NCBI RefSeq assembly: GCF_002356315.1
Contig: NZ_AP018164.1
Location: forward strand, 4,836,001-4,900,000
Source of the DNA: Mycobacterium shigaense
GTDB lineage: Bacteria; Actinomycetota; Actinomycetes; Mycobacteriales; Mycobacteriaceae
Direction of reading: 5' to 3'
DNA length: 64,000 nt
A model generated the notes under the pieces. That model ran no database searches, was not told the DNA's origin, and saw only the letters and a program-made list of their open reading frames with translations. Shown piece by piece: positions 17,806 to 26,921 of the stretch. Position 1 is the first letter of the stretch, and the number at the start of each line of letters is the position of its first letter. The position numbers and the translations under genes were made by a program.

Positions 17806-19314
17806 TCAGCTCGAGTGCGGCCGAACAATCGGGAACAAAACTGTCTCTCTAATTGAGAGTCCGGTCAAACACATCAACAACCGATCTATACCCATTCCGG
17901 TTCCAGTGCATGGCGGCATCCCATACTCGAGCGCAGCAAGAAAGTCTTCGTCGAGCAACATGGCCTCGTCGTCTCCGGCCGCCGCGGCACGCGCCTGCTC
18001 GGCGAAACGCTCCCGCTGCACGACCGGATCGTTCAATTCGGAGTACCCAGTCGCCAGTTCCACGCCTTGCACGTAGAGATCCCACTTCTCGGTGACCCCC
18101 GGGATACTGCGATGCTGGCGCGTCAAAGGTGTTGTCTCGACTGGGAAATCCTTGACGAAAGTGGGGGCGCTCAAGGTGTTGCCGACGAAGTGCTCCCAGA
18201 GTTCCTCGACGAGCTTTCCATGCCCGTAGCCACGGTCGGCGGCTATCTCCGGAATCTTGTCACCGAGCTGATCGATGATGGTCCACAGCCGCTCTACGGA
18301 GGTATCGGGGGTGATCTCTTCACCGAGCGCCGCCGACAACGACGGATACATTTGTATCGACGCCCATTCTCCGTCTATGTCGTAGACGCTGCCATCTGGC
18401 AACGCGAGTTGTCGGGTTCCGATCGCCTCGTCGGCCACCTCTTGAATAAGCTCTCGGGTGGTGACTGCCGAATCGTCATACGTTCCGTAGGTCTGGTACG
18501 TCTCCAACATCGAAAATTCCGGAGAATGCGTCGAATCGGCCCCTTCGTTTCGGAACACGCGATTTAGTTCGAAGACCTTGTCGAATCCCCCGACGATGCA
18601 CCGCTTGAGGAACAGTTCGGGCGCTATGCGCAGGTAGAGATCGATGTCGAGCGCATTGGAATGGGTGACGAACGGGCGGGCCGCCGCGCCCCCGGCGAGC
18701 GTCTGCAACATCGGAGTTTCGACTTCGAGAAACCCGCGCCTTTCCAGCGCGTTGCGTATCGCCCGGACGACGGCGATTCGCTGCCTGGCCACCTCGCGGG
18801 CCTGCGGACGGACGATCAAATCGACGTAGCGCTGGCGCACCCGCGACTCTTCGCTCATTTCCTTATGCGCGACCGGCAGCGGACGCAGCGCCTTGGAGGT
18901 CATCTGCCAGGAATCGGCCAGCACGGACAATTCGCCGCGCCGTGAGCTGATCACGTTGCCGTGTACGTACACGATGTCGCCGAGGTCGACATCGGTCTTC
19001 CATGCGTCCAGCGATTCCTGACCGACTTTGCCCAGGCTGATCATCACCTGCAGGGTGGTGCCGTCGCCGTCCTGCAGCGTCGCAAAGCAGAGTTTTCCGG
19101 AGTTGCGCGCGAAGATGACGCGGCCCGCAATGCCGACGACGTCGTCGGTGGCGGTGTCGGTCGGCAGATCGGGATGCGCGGCCCGGACCTCGGCCAGGGT
19201 GTGGCTGCGTTCGACGGCCACCGGGTAGGGGTCGTGGCCCTCCGCCAACAGCCGAGCACGCTTGTCCCGGCGGATCCGGAATTGCTCGGGGGCGTCTGAA
19301 TCGGCGGCACTCAC
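17806..19314 (-). CDS. lysS: Lysyl-tRNA synthetase
   Basis: 502 aa, ortholog of Rv3598c. Class II aminoacyl-tRNA synthetase. N-terminal OB-fold anticodon-binding domain (about 55-150, VVGIAGRVIFARNSGKLCF), class II motif 1 region GFLEVETPMLQ, motif 2 FRNEGADSTHSPEFSMLE, motif 3 GTGMGIDRLLM near the C-terminus. Distinct from the membrane LysX fusion because no transmembrane domain precedes it. It follows coaX by 57 bp on the same strand. Confidence 0.97.
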   Translation of the reverse strand: MSAADSDAPEQFRIRRDKRARLLAEGHDPYPVAVERSHTLAEVRAAHPDLPTDTATDDVVGIAGRVIFARNSGKLCFATLQDGDGTTLQVMISLGKVGQESLDAWKTDVDLGDIVYVHGNVISSRRGELSVLADSWQMTSKALRPLPVAHKEMSEESRVRQRYVDLIVRPQAREVARQRIAVVRAIRNALERRGFLEVETPMLQTLAGGAAARPFVTHSNALDIDLYLRIAPELFLKRCIVGGFDKVFELNRVFRNEGADSTHSPEFSMLETYQTYGTYDDSAVTTRELIQEVADEAIGTRQLALPDGSVYDIDGEWASIQMYPSLSAALGEEITPDTSVERLWTIIDQLGDKIPEIAADRGYGHGKLVEELWEHFVGNTLSAPTFVKDFPVETTPLTRQHRSIPGVTEKWDLYVQGVELATGYSELNDPVVQRERFAEQARAAAAGDDEAMLLDEDFLAALEYGMPPCTGTGMGIDRLLMCLTGLSIRETVLFPIVRPHSS

Positions 19315-19371
19315 GACCTGCCAGCTTAAATGACGGCGCGGCGTGGTTGCGCCGACGGCGTCGCGGGTCGG

Positions 19372-20187
19372 CTAGCGCGCCGTCTTCAACCGGCCGCGCT
19401 GCACCTCGCGATTGCGGTCGAAGACCAGCCGCAGCCCCAGCAGGGTCAGGTGCTTGTCGTAGTGGTTCTCGGTGTGCAGTTCCGGCAGCAGCAGCGAGGC
19501 GTCATGGCCGGTGGTCACGACCACCACGTCGTCGCCGGCAAAACCGTCGATGTCCTCGCGAATGCGATTGATCAGGCCGTCGACCAGACCGGCGAAGCCG
19601 AACACCGCGCCGGCCTGCATGCACTCGACGGTGTTCTTGCCCAATACCGAGCGGGGTCGGGCCAATTCGACGTGGAGCAACGCGGCCGAGCGGGCCGCGG
19701 CGGCGTCCGAGGAGATCTGCACCCCGGGGGCGATGGCGCCGCCGAGGAACTCGCCCTTGGCCGACACCAGGTCCACGCAGATCGACGAGCCGAAGTCGAC
19801 GACGATGGCGGGCTTGCCGAACTTGTGAAAAGCCGCCAGGCAGTTGACGATTCGGTCGGCTCCGACCTGCTTCGGATTGTCTACCAGCAACGGGATGCCG
19901 GTACGCACCCCGGGTTCGATCAGCACGTGCGGCACCGACGGCCAGTACTGGTCGAGCATGAGGCGCACCTCGTGCAGCACCGAAGGCACGGTGGACAGCG
20001 CGGCGGCGCCGGTGAGCCGCTCGGAGTCGTCGCCGATCAGGCCGTCGATGGTCAGTGCCAGTTCGTCCGCCGTGATCTCGGATTCGGTGCGAATCCGCCA
20101 CTGCTGCACAACCTTTGCCTGCTCCTTACTGCCGGACAGCAGGCCGACGACGGTGTGCGTGGTGCGGACGTCGATCGCCAGCAGCAC
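19372..20187 (-). CDS. coaX: Type III pantothenate kinase
   Basis: 271 aa (Rv3600c ortholog, 272 aa). ASKHA-fold kinase that phosphorylates pantothenate, the first step to CoA. Phosphate motif AIDVRTTHTVVGLL at the N-terminus, GADRIVNCLAAF, the acidic VVDFGSSICVDLV motif and the adenosine-region GAVFGFAGLVDGLI. The Mtb CoaX protein has been reported inactive because PanK activity is supplied by CoaA; whether this one is active cannot be judged from sequence. Lies 2 bp after panD. Confidence 0.93.
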   Translation of the reverse strand: MLLAIDVRTTHTVVGLLSGSKEQAKVVQQWRIRTESEITADELALTIDGLIGDDSERLTGAAALSTVPSVLHEVRLMLDQYWPSVPHVLIEPGVRTGIPLLVDNPKQVGADRIVNCLAAFHKFGKPAIVVDFGSSICVDLVSAKGEFLGGAIAPGVQISSDAAAARSAALLHVELARPRSVLGKNTVECMQAGAVFGFAGLVDGLINRIREDIDGFAGDDVVVVTTGHDASLLLPELHTENHYDKHLTLLGLRLVFDRNREVQRGRLKTAR

Positions 20188-20189
20188 CG

Positions 20190-20609
20190 CTACCGAGCCC
20201 CCATCCTCGGGTCCAGCAGCTCCGCCGCGTCGTCGGGCACGTGCGCCGGATCGTGTCCCAGGTCGATCGCCTTGTTCTCGGCATCGACGAACACGATCCG
20301 CGGCCGGTAGGCGCGCGCCTCGGCCTCCTCCATCGTCCCGTAGGCGATCAGGATGACCAGATCACCCGGGTGGACGAGATGGGCTGCGGCGCCGTTTATT
20401 CCGATCACACCGCTGCCCCGCTCACCGGTGATCGCGTAGGTGACGAGCCGGGCGCCGTTGTCGATGTCCACGATGGTCACCTGCTCGCCCTCCAACAGGT
20501 CGGCGGCATCCATCAGGTCGGCATCGATGGTCACCGAGCCGACGTAGTGCAGATCGGCCTGCGTGACGGTCGCGCGATGGATCTTCGACCTGAGCATGGT
20601 CCGTAACAT
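20190..20609 (-). CDS. panD: Aspartate 1-decarboxylase
   Basis: 139 aa, same length as Mtb PanD (Rv3601c), the target of pyrazinoic acid. Pyruvoyl enzyme making beta-alanine from aspartate. The self-cleavage site Gly24-Ser25 is visible (LHYVGSVTIDAD), as is the conserved NGAAAHLVHPGDLVI block. Shares one base with the panC stop; panC-panD-coaX supply pantothenate and CoA. Confidence 0.97.
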   Translation of the reverse strand: MLRTMLRSKIHRATVTQADLHYVGSVTIDADLMDAADLLEGEQVTIVDIDNGARLVTYAITGERGSGVIGINGAAAHLVHPGDLVILIAYGTMEEAEARAYRPRIVFVDAENKAIDLGHDPAHVPDDAAELLDPRMGAR

Positions 20610-21541
20610 CAGTTCCTCCAGGGTGATTCATTGGTGTCCGGCCCCACGGGTGCCGGCGTGGCTTGCACTTCGATCGCGATGTTGTCCAACAGTCTGGTGC
20701 CGCCCAGCCGGGCAGCGACGAGCAGGCGCCCGGTCCGGCCGGGTTGCAGCGGACCGAGGTCCGCGTCGCGCAGCTCCACGTAGTCGACGCCGATGGCGGG
20801 CACGCCGTCGAGCACGGCCCGCGCGGCGTCCAGTGCGGCCGCGGCGCCGTGGTGCGCGGCGTGCGCACCGGCCGTCAGCGCGGCCGAAAGCGTCACGGCC
20901 AGTTCGCGTTGCGCGGGGTCCAGGTAGCGGTTGCGCGACGACATCGCCAAACCGTCGGGCTCGCGCACGGTCGGTACGCCGACCACCGCGACCCCGAGGT
21001 TCAAGTCGCTGACCATCTGCCGGATCATGATCAGCTGCTGGTAGTCCTTCTCGCCGAAGAACACCCGGTCGGGGCGCACGATCTGCAGCAGCTTAAGCAC
21101 CACGGTCAGCACACCGGCGAAATGCGTTGGCCGGATGCTTCCTTCGAGCTCGGCGGCCAGCGGGCCGGGCTGCACGGTGGTGCGCAGGCCGTCCGGATAC
21201 ATCTCGGCCGCGGTCGGCGCGAAGACGATTTCGACGCCCTCGCCGCGCAGCAGCGCCACGTCGGCGTCCAGCGTGCGAGGGTAGGCGTCCAGGTCTTCCG
21301 CGGCGCCGAATTGCAGCGGATTGACGAAGATCGAGACCGCGACGACGGATCCGGGCACCCGCTTGGCGGCGCGCACCAGCGACAGGTGCCCGTCGTGCAG
21401 GGCGCCCATCGTGGGCACCAGCATCACCCGGCGACCGGTGGTCCGCAGCGCGCGGCTGACGTCGGTGACTTCGCGCGGTGCCGAGTACAGGTTGAGTTCG
21501 CCGGGCCTGAAGGCCGGCGTGCGGGGCCGTAGCGCGTTCAT
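20609..21541 (-). CDS. panC: Pantothenate synthetase
   Basis: 310 aa, ortholog of Rv3602c. ATP-dependent ligation of pantoate and beta-alanine. The nucleotidyl-transferase HIGH motif is MGALHDGHLSLV, with FVNPLQFG for pantoate binding, GEKDYQQL and the ATP-loop SSRNRYLDP. Its start overlaps the stop of the preceding Rossmann-fold gene by 4 nt. Confidence 0.97.
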   Translation of the reverse strand: MNALRPRTPAFRPGELNLYSAPREVTDVSRALRTTGRRVMLVPTMGALHDGHLSLVRAAKRVPGSVVAVSIFVNPLQFGAAEDLDAYPRTLDADVALLRGEGVEIVFAPTAAEMYPDGLRTTVQPGPLAAELEGSIRPTHFAGVLTVVLKLLQIVRPDRVFFGEKDYQQLIMIRQMVSDLNLGVAVVGVPTVREPDGLAMSSRNRYLDPAQRELAVTLSAALTAGAHAAHHGAAAALDAARAVLDGVPAIGVDYVELRDADLGPLQPGRTGRLLVAARLGGTRLLDNIAIEVQATPAPVGPDTNESPWRN

Positions 21542-22449
21542 CGGGCCAGTACCTCGACGACGTCCTGCGGGGCATGGGCGCGCTGCGCGGTGCGCAGGGC
21601 GTTCACGCGATAGGCCTGGGCCAGTTCCGGGTCGACGCGGTTCAGCGCGGCCAGGTGCGCCGCGACGGCGGCGGCATCACCGCGCGCGACCGGGCCGGTG
21701 AGCGCGGCCTGCCCACGGACCAGGGTGTTCTCCAACGCCGCGCGGGCCAGCGGCCCGATGACGCGTTCGGCGAGGCCGCCCGGCTGCTCGTCGACGAGTT
21801 GCTGGCCCAACAGTTCGCTGCCGCGCAGCGCGGCCCGCAGCGCGTCGAGTGCATCGGCGAGCACCGCGACGATGTGGTTGCCGGCGTGGGCCAGCGCGGC
21901 GTGATAGAGCAGGCGGGCATCCTCGGCCACACAGAACGGCTCCCCGCCCATCTCGAGCACCAGCGACTGCCCGATGGCGTATCCGACCTCGTCGGCCGCG
22001 GTGATCCCGAAGCAGGTGTCCGGCAGGCGGCTGATGTCCTCGTCGGAGCCGGTGAATGTCATCGCCGGATGAATTGCGAGCGGTATGCAGCCGTCCTGGG
22101 CCAGCGGTTGCAAGATGCCGACGCCGTTGGCGCCGGACGTGTGCACCACGATGGTGCCGGGGCGCACCGCCGCGGTCGCGGCGAGGCCGGACACCAAGCC
22201 GGCCAGTTCGCTGTCGGGAACGGCCAACAGCAGCAGCTCGGCATCGGCCGCCACGTCCGGCGGGGCGGCCACGTGGGTGTCAGGCAGCCGGCGCTGTGCC
22301 CGCTGCCGGGACGCATGCGAAATGGCGCTGCACGCCACCACCACGTGATCGGCGCGCTCCAGCGCCACTCCCAGCGCGGTACCTACCCGGCCGGCCGAGA
22401 TGATTCCCACCTTGAGCCGCGCGGGGCGCAATCCGTCGAGCTGCACCAT
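21538..22449 (-). CDS. Rossmann-fold / DUF2520 protein (Rv3603c-like)
   Basis: 303 aa from ATG 22449 (MVQLDGLRPARLKVG), the same length as Mtb Rv3603c. N-terminal NAD(P)-binding fold with GIISAGRVGTALGVAL, resembling ProC-type reductases, then the DUF2520 helical domain (HPAMTFTG, YHAALAHAGNHIVAVL). Its fixed place at the head of panC-panD-coaX across mycobacteria suggests a role linked to pantoate supply, since a classical panE is often missing; ketopantoate reductase activity is a hypothesis only. Confidence 0.88.
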   Translation of the reverse strand: MVQLDGLRPARLKVGIISAGRVGTALGVALERADHVVVACSAISHASRQRAQRRLPDTHVAAPPDVAADAELLLLAVPDSELAGLVSGLAATAAVRPGTIVVHTSGANGVGILQPLAQDGCIPLAIHPAMTFTGSDEDISRLPDTCFGITAADEVGYAIGQSLVLEMGGEPFCVAEDARLLYHAALAHAGNHIVAVLADALDALRAALRGSELLGQQLVDEQPGGLAERVIGPLARAALENTLVRGQAALTGPVARGDAAAVAAHLAALNRVDPELAQAYRVNALRTAQRAHAPQDVVEVLAR

Positions 22450-22564
22450 CGCAGACGACCTCACCTGTGTCTTTCTTCGTTCCGGTCCCATCGCGTGGGT
22501 ACCGTTCGGTCAGTAGAACTGTAGTCGAAATGCGACCGGCTCCCAATGTGAGGAAGCTCCCAGC

Positions 22565-23989
22565 TCAGTCCTCGCGGCGGCGGCGCCCGCCGCCGCCGGA
22601 CGGCTGCACCTGCAGCCGCGCCAGCAATTCGGCGACCGACTGGCCGCCGCTGCGCGAGCTCTCCTCCGAGTCCTCCCACCCATCCGGCGTGGGGTCCGCG
22701 CCGCGGTGCCGGGGTGCCGGCTCGGGATGCGGCGGCGGCGCCAGCCGCGGCGGCGGCCCGTCCTCGGATGGCGGCGAGTCGTGCTGCGGCGGCGGCCCGG
22801 CGGTCGGTGCGGCGGCGGGAGCTTGCGGCGGGGGCATCGGGGCCCCGTCCGGGACGAAGTTCCGCACGCCGTAGTCGCGGTACTCCGCCGAATGGCGCGA
22901 GCGCGAGCGCCGGCCGGGTTCGCCGTAGGGCTGCGCGGGGTTGGCCTCGGCCGGTTCGCTCACCGGCGCGGCCTGGTCCGCGAGTTCCTCGGGTGCGGCA
23001 TCCCGGTACCGGCGGCGCCGGCCCGACGAAGGCGGCGGCGTCGGCGAATCATCCCCGGCCCAGTGGCTGCCTGCCGCCCCCGGGGGCAACCACTGCCCGT
23101 CGGCGCCGACCGGCCGCCACCCGGGCGCGGCCCGCCCCGGTTCGGCCGTCGGGGACGCGGTAGGCGCCGGCGGCGGGGTGTGGTGGCGCGGCTCGGGCAC
23201 CGGCTGGGGCGGCATCTGCGCGGCCGCGCGGGGCGGTTCCTGCGGCGGCAGGTACGGCGCTGCCGGCGCGCTCTCATAACGCGCTTGCGGCGTTTCGTAC
23301 AGGGCCTGCGAGTCGTACTCGTAGCGGGGCCGCTCCCGCGGGCGCGACGGCAGCAGCGGTTCCTCGGGCACGTCGATGATCGCGGACTCGTCGGCGCCGC
23401 TCTCGCCGCGGCCGGGCGAGTCGTCCGGGCGAACCGAGGTCACTCGATCGCTCGACACCCAGTCGACCGGGGCGTTGTCGTCGCCGCGGTCCCAGTCGCT
23501 GTACGCCCGGGCCGGCGGCGTGTCGGTCTCCATCGCCCCCAGCGCCGGTCGGTGCTCGAGGTCCGTGTCGAACAGGATTTCCAGGCTGGTCCGCAGCGTC
23601 GCCAGTTCCGCGCGCAACGCGGCGATGTCGTCGGCGGCCTGCGCCTGCAACTCGGTGGCCAGCTCGCGGCGCAGCTGGGATTCCACGGTCAGCTCGTACT
23701 CGCGGCGGGCCGAGATCTCGCGATCCAGCTGCAGGTCGTAGACCATCTTCAGGTCACGCACCCGCGACTGGTCGGCGTCGCTTTGCCGGCGGTACATCAC
23801 CGACACGAACGCACCGGCGGCGGCGGCCCACAGGGCCAGGATCACAGCGAGCTTGAGAAGTTCCACGCGGTTGGTGAAAACAAGCGCGCAGCTGGCCCCC
23901 ATGGCGAGGACCAGCAACGTGGTCAAGAGCACCCACCCCGGCCTGCGGCCGCCGCGCCGGACCCGGGCGCCGCGGGACAGAACGGTCAT
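22565..23989 (-). CDS. Proline-rich membrane protein (Rv3604c-like)
   Basis: 474 aa from ATG 23989; the Mtb ortholog is about 400 aa. Two transmembrane helices near the N-terminus (WVLLTTLLVLAMGASCALVF and LAVILALWAAAAGAFVSVMY, about 22-65), a short coiled coil (SRVRDLKMVYDLQLDREISA to about residue 150), then some 300 residues of Pro/Arg/Glu-rich low-complexity sequence, and a conserved Gln/Ala-containing end (QSVAELLARLQVQPSGGGG). The long variable tail explains the length difference. Function unknown; it sits between the folate and pantothenate operons. Confidence 0.87.
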   Translation of the reverse strand: MTVLSRGARVRRGGRRPGWVLLTTLLVLAMGASCALVFTNRVELLKLAVILALWAAAAGAFVSVMYRRQSDADQSRVRDLKMVYDLQLDREISARREYELTVESQLRRELATELQAQAADDIAALRAELATLRTSLEILFDTDLEHRPALGAMETDTPPARAYSDWDRGDDNAPVDWVSSDRVTSVRPDDSPGRGESGADESAIIDVPEEPLLPSRPRERPRYEYDSQALYETPQARYESAPAAPYLPPQEPPRAAAQMPPQPVPEPRHHTPPPAPTASPTAEPGRAAPGWRPVGADGQWLPPGAAGSHWAGDDSPTPPPSSGRRRRYRDAAPEELADQAAPVSEPAEANPAQPYGEPGRRSRSRHSAEYRDYGVRNFVPDGAPMPPPQAPAAAPTAGPPPQHDSPPSEDGPPPRLAPPPHPEPAPRHRGADPTPDGWEDSEESSRSGGQSVAELLARLQVQPSGGGGRRRRED

Positions 23990-24076
23990 GGCCTGACTGT
24001 ACCTGTGCGAGGTCACTCCGCGTGTCGCGCCGGTCCGGCGATTCTCACCAGGGTTTATCCGACCGCGACCGGCGGG

Positions 24077-24553
24077 CTAGGTTTCGGCTCCCTCGCCGCG
24101 TTCGGTCGGGTCCGGGGGCGACTTGCAGCAATGCTGCAGCAACAGTGCGGCAACCACCAACGCCAGCGCGCTCACCGCGGCTACGACCGTGCCCGTGGTG
24201 TCCTCAGCGGCTGCGCGCAGCCAGGACCGCCGCGGCAGGAAGTACACCAACACGCCCACCCACCAGCCCAGCACCAGCGCCCCCACCCAGGCCGACGCCT
24301 TGGCGACCAGCAGGCTGCGCGCCACGGCCAGCGGGTGTAGCCAGCCGGGTGCGGCGCCGATCTCGCCGTCGCTGATCTTGGTGCGGACATGCCGCGCCCA
24401 CAACGCCTCGGCGATCGCGACCCCCAGCAGCGACAGCCCGGTCCACACCGTGATCGGTGGAAAGAATCGGTACAGCTGGACAACTACCAGGTAGCTCAGG
24501 AACGCGACGCCGACCACCGCGCCCGTCAGTTCACGCTTGCGGGTAGGCCCCAT
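24077..24553 (-). CDS. DUF3180 family membrane protein (Rv3605c-like)
   Basis: 158 aa from ATG 24553, matching Rv3605c in length. Four predicted helices: GAVVGVAFLSYLVVVQLY, ITVWTGLSLLGVAIAEALW, WVGALVLGWWVGVLVYFLP and TVVAAVSALALVVAALLLQ. Its ATG shares a base with the folK stop (TGATG), so it is translationally coupled to the folate operon in most mycobacteria. Function unknown. Confidence 0.9.
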   Translation of the reverse strand: MGPTRKRELTGAVVGVAFLSYLVVVQLYRFFPPITVWTGLSLLGVAIAEALWARHVRTKISDGEIGAAPGWLHPLAVARSLLVAKASAWVGALVLGWWVGVLVYFLPRRSWLRAAAEDTTGTVVAAVSALALVVAALLLQHCCKSPPDPTERGEGAET

Positions 24554-25068
24554 CAGCCCGCCTCGAGCGTCAGGGCGGACAGCCGGACACTGTCCCGGTC
24601 GGCCGGGTCCAGCTGGGCCAGCAGGCAGGCGACGGGCTGCGGCCCGTCGGCGAGGGTCAGCCGGGCATCCGGGTCGACGGCCAGCCACGGGACCATGACG
24701 AACGCCCGCAGGTGCGCGAGCGGGTGCGGCAGGGTGAGATTGTTCTCGCGGGAAATGACCTCGGTCTCGCCATAGCAGACGATCAGGTCGACGTCGAGAC
24801 TGCGCGGGCCCCAGCGTTCGCCACGAACCCGGCCCGCGGCTTGTTCGAAGCCCTGCGCCCGACGCAGCCACGCCTGCCCGTCGCAGGCCGGGTCCTCGGC
24901 TATCAGCACCGCGTTGAGGAAGGGTGCTTGCTCCACGCGTCCCCAGGGATCGGTCTCGTACACCGGCGAAACCGCGCGCACCGCGTCGCCGAGCCCGTCG
25001 ACGACCGACTGCAGCCGCGCCAGCCGGTCGCCGAGATTGGAACCGATGGAAAGGACGACGCGCGTCAT
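24553..25068 (-). CDS. folK: 2-amino-4-hydroxy-6-hydroxymethyldihydropteridine pyrophosphokinase
   Basis: 171 aa from ATG 25068 (a GTG one codon upstream is possible). Transfers pyrophosphate from ATP to 6-hydroxymethyl-dihydropterin in folate synthesis. The N-terminal VVLSIGSNLGDR, DPWGRVEQAPFLNAV, and the HPPK signature RWGPRSLDVDLIV with metal-binding Asp residues are present; C-terminal LPHPLAHLRAFVMVP. The ATG shares a base with the folB stop. Confidence 0.96.
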   Translation of the reverse strand: MTRVVLSIGSNLGDRLARLQSVVDGLGDAVRAVSPVYETDPWGRVEQAPFLNAVLIAEDPACDGQAWLRRAQGFEQAAGRVRGERWGPRSLDVDLIVCYGETEVISRENNLTLPHPLAHLRAFVMVPWLAVDPDARLTLADGPQPVACLLAQLDPADRDSVRLSALTLEAG

Positions 25069-25466
25069 CACACCCCGCTCGCCGGAATGACCGAGCCGCG
25101 ACCGCCCCGCCGCGACCGCCGGATCACCACCGCCACATCGTCGAACTGATGCGGAATCGGGGCGCGCGGCTTGTGCACCGTCACCTCGACGGCGTGGACG
25201 CGGGCGTCGTCCATTACGCCGTCGGCGATCTGGGCGCCGACGGTTTCGATCAGGTTCCGCGGCGGGCCCGCGACGATGTCGGCTGCCCGTTGGGCCAGCG
25301 CTGCGTAGTCGTAGGTGTCGGTCAGCTCATCGCTGGCGGCGGCCTCGTCCAGGTCGATCCACACGGTGATATCGATGACGAAGTCCTGCCCCGCGGCCCG
25401 CTCGTAGTCGAAAACTCCATGTCGGCCGTGAATGGTCAAGCCGCGCAACTCGATTCGATCAGCCAT
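25068..25466 (-). CDS. folB: Dihydroneopterin aldolase
   Basis: 132 aa from ATG 25466 (Mtb 133 aa). Cleaves dihydroneopterin to hydroxymethyl-dihydropterin and glycolaldehyde. Family landmarks: LTIHGRHGVFDYERAAGQ, with the catalytic Tyr/Glu region DTYDYAALAQRA and NLIETVGAQIADGV, and the Lys of TVHKPRAPIP. An upstream in-frame ATG at 25505 would overlap folP1 by 47 bp; the conserved DRIELRGL start argues for 25466, an 8-nt overlap. Confidence 0.95.
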   Translation of the reverse strand: MADRIELRGLTIHGRHGVFDYERAAGQDFVIDITVWIDLDEAAASDELTDTYDYAALAQRAADIVAGPPRNLIETVGAQIADGVMDDARVHAVEVTVHKPRAPIPHQFDDVAVVIRRSRRGGRGSVIPASGV

Positions 25467-26301
25467 CGCATCCCGCCCGTTCGCCGTGCGCCCACGCGCC
25501 AACAACCTTGAGCGCGTCGACGGAGGCCCGCACGTCGTGCACCCGCACCCCCCACACTCCGGACAGCGCGGCCAGCGCGGAAATCACCGCCGTCGCCGTC
25601 TCGCGCCCGTCGGGCGGTCGCGGCGTCCCGTCCGGTGCGCCCAACAACGTACCGAGAAACCGTTTGCGCGAGGCGCCGAGCAGCACCGGGACCCCGGTGC
25701 CGACCAATTCCGGCAGCGCGTGCAACAGCGCCCAATTGTGTTGGCCGGTCTTGGCGAATCCGAGCCCGGGATCGATGATCACCTTCGCCGGATCGACGCC
25801 GGCGGCAACCGCGTCGTCGACGCCTGCCAGCAGTTCGGCGCGCACCTCGGCGACGACGTCACGGTAGTGCGGGGCCCGGTGGGGTTCGGCGGCGGACACC
25901 GACCGCCAGTGCATCAGCACCCAGGGCACGCCGGCTTCGGCCAGCAGCGGCGCCATCGCGGGATCGGCCCGCCCGCCCGAGACGTCGTTGACTATCCGCG
26001 CCCCACTGTCCAGTGCCGCCCGCGCCACGTCCGCGTGCATGGTGTCGATGCTGACAGTGATACCTTGTGCAGCAATATCTTTGACGACGGGAACCACGCG
26101 CGACGCCTCGGCCTCTGGATCTATGCGCACCGCACCGGGCCGCGTCGACTCCCCACCGACGTCCACGATTGCCGCACCCGCCGCGGCCATTGCCAGGCCA
26201 TGCGCGACGGCGCTGTCGGCGTCCAGATACCGTCCGCCATCCGAGAACGAGTCATCGGTGACGTTCAGCACGCCCATTACCTGCACCGCGGGCGAACTCA
26301 C
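25459..26301 (-). CDS. folP1: Dihydropteroate synthase
   Basis: 280 aa, same length as Mtb FolP1 (Rv3608c), the sulfonamide and PAS-related target. Condenses pABA with hydroxymethyl-dihydropterin pyrophosphate in a TIM barrel. Signatures MGVLNVTDDSFSDGG, DVGGESTRPGA, VNDVSGG, DPGLGFAKTGQHNW and GASRKRFLG are intact. GTG 26301 overlaps the folE stop by 4 nt. Confidence 0.97.
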   Translation of the reverse strand: MSSPAVQVMGVLNVTDDSFSDGGRYLDADSAVAHGLAMAAAGAAIVDVGGESTRPGAVRIDPEAEASRVVPVVKDIAAQGITVSIDTMHADVARAALDSGARIVNDVSGGRADPAMAPLLAEAGVPWVLMHWRSVSAAEPHRAPHYRDVVAEVRAELLAGVDDAVAAGVDPAKVIIDPGLGFAKTGQHNWALLHALPELVGTGVPVLLGASRKRFLGTLLGAPDGTPRPPDGRETATAVISALAALSGVWGVRVHDVRASVDALKVVGAWAHGERAGCDG

Positions 26302-26906
26302 TTACGCAAGATGAGGTCGAGCGCCTCGGCTCGAGAAGCCGCACTGGTTTTGAACTGACCGCGCACCGCCGACGTCGTGGTGACGGCGCCGGGCTTGCGG
26401 ACCCCGCGCATCGCCAAGCACAGGTGCTCGGCCTCGACCACCACGATGACCCCGCGCGGATCGAGCTTGTTCACCAGCGCATCGGCGATTTGGCTGGTGA
26501 GTCGCTCCTGCACCTGCGGCCGCTTGGCGTAGAGGTCCACCAGGCGGGCGATCTTCGACAAGCCGGTGACCCGGCCGTCCCGGCCGGGGATGTAGCCGAC
26601 ATGTGCCACGCCGTGAAACGACACCAGATGGTGCTCGCAGGTGGAGTACAGCGGGATTTCCTTAACGATCACCATCTCGTCGTGGTCCTCGTCGAACATG
26701 GTGTTCAGCACGGTGTCGGGGTCGGTGTAGAGCCCGGCGAACATCTCGCGGTAGGCGCGAGCGACGCGAGCCGGCGTGTCGCGCAAGCCATCCCGGTCCG
26801 GATCTTCGCCGATCGCGTGCAGCAACTCGCGGATCGCGTCCTCGGCGCGTTGCTGGTCGAACGTGTGTATGCGGCCGACCGGGTTGGGGGTCACCGGCAG
26901 CGCCAT
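26298..26906 (-). CDS. folE: GTP cyclohydrolase I
   Basis: 202 aa, equal to Mtb FolE. Converts GTP to dihydroneopterin triphosphate, the first folate step. Zinc ligands in STCEHHLV and CLAMRGV, substrate loop GLSKIARLVDLYAKRPQVQE, C-terminal SRAEALDLI. Lies 15 bp after ftsH; the folate genes continue folE-folP1-folB-folK-DUF3180 with overlapping ends. Confidence 0.97.
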   Translation of the reverse strand: MALPVTPNPVGRIHTFDQQRAEDAIRELLHAIGEDPDRDGLRDTPARVARAYREMFAGLYTDPDTVLNTMFDEDHDEMVIVKEIPLYSTCEHHLVSFHGVAHVGYIPGRDGRVTGLSKIARLVDLYAKRPQVQERLTSQIADALVNKLDPRGVIVVVEAEHLCLAMRGVRKPGAVTTTSAVRGQFKTSAASRAEALDLILRK

Positions 26907-26921
26907 CGAATCCTCCGTTCG

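Noticed and set aside
17806..18700. 3' half of lysS looks slightly less GC-rich than flanks
   Set aside because: The protein is a normal full-length LysS in its expected order; the difference is small and was not measured, so it is no evidence of transfer.
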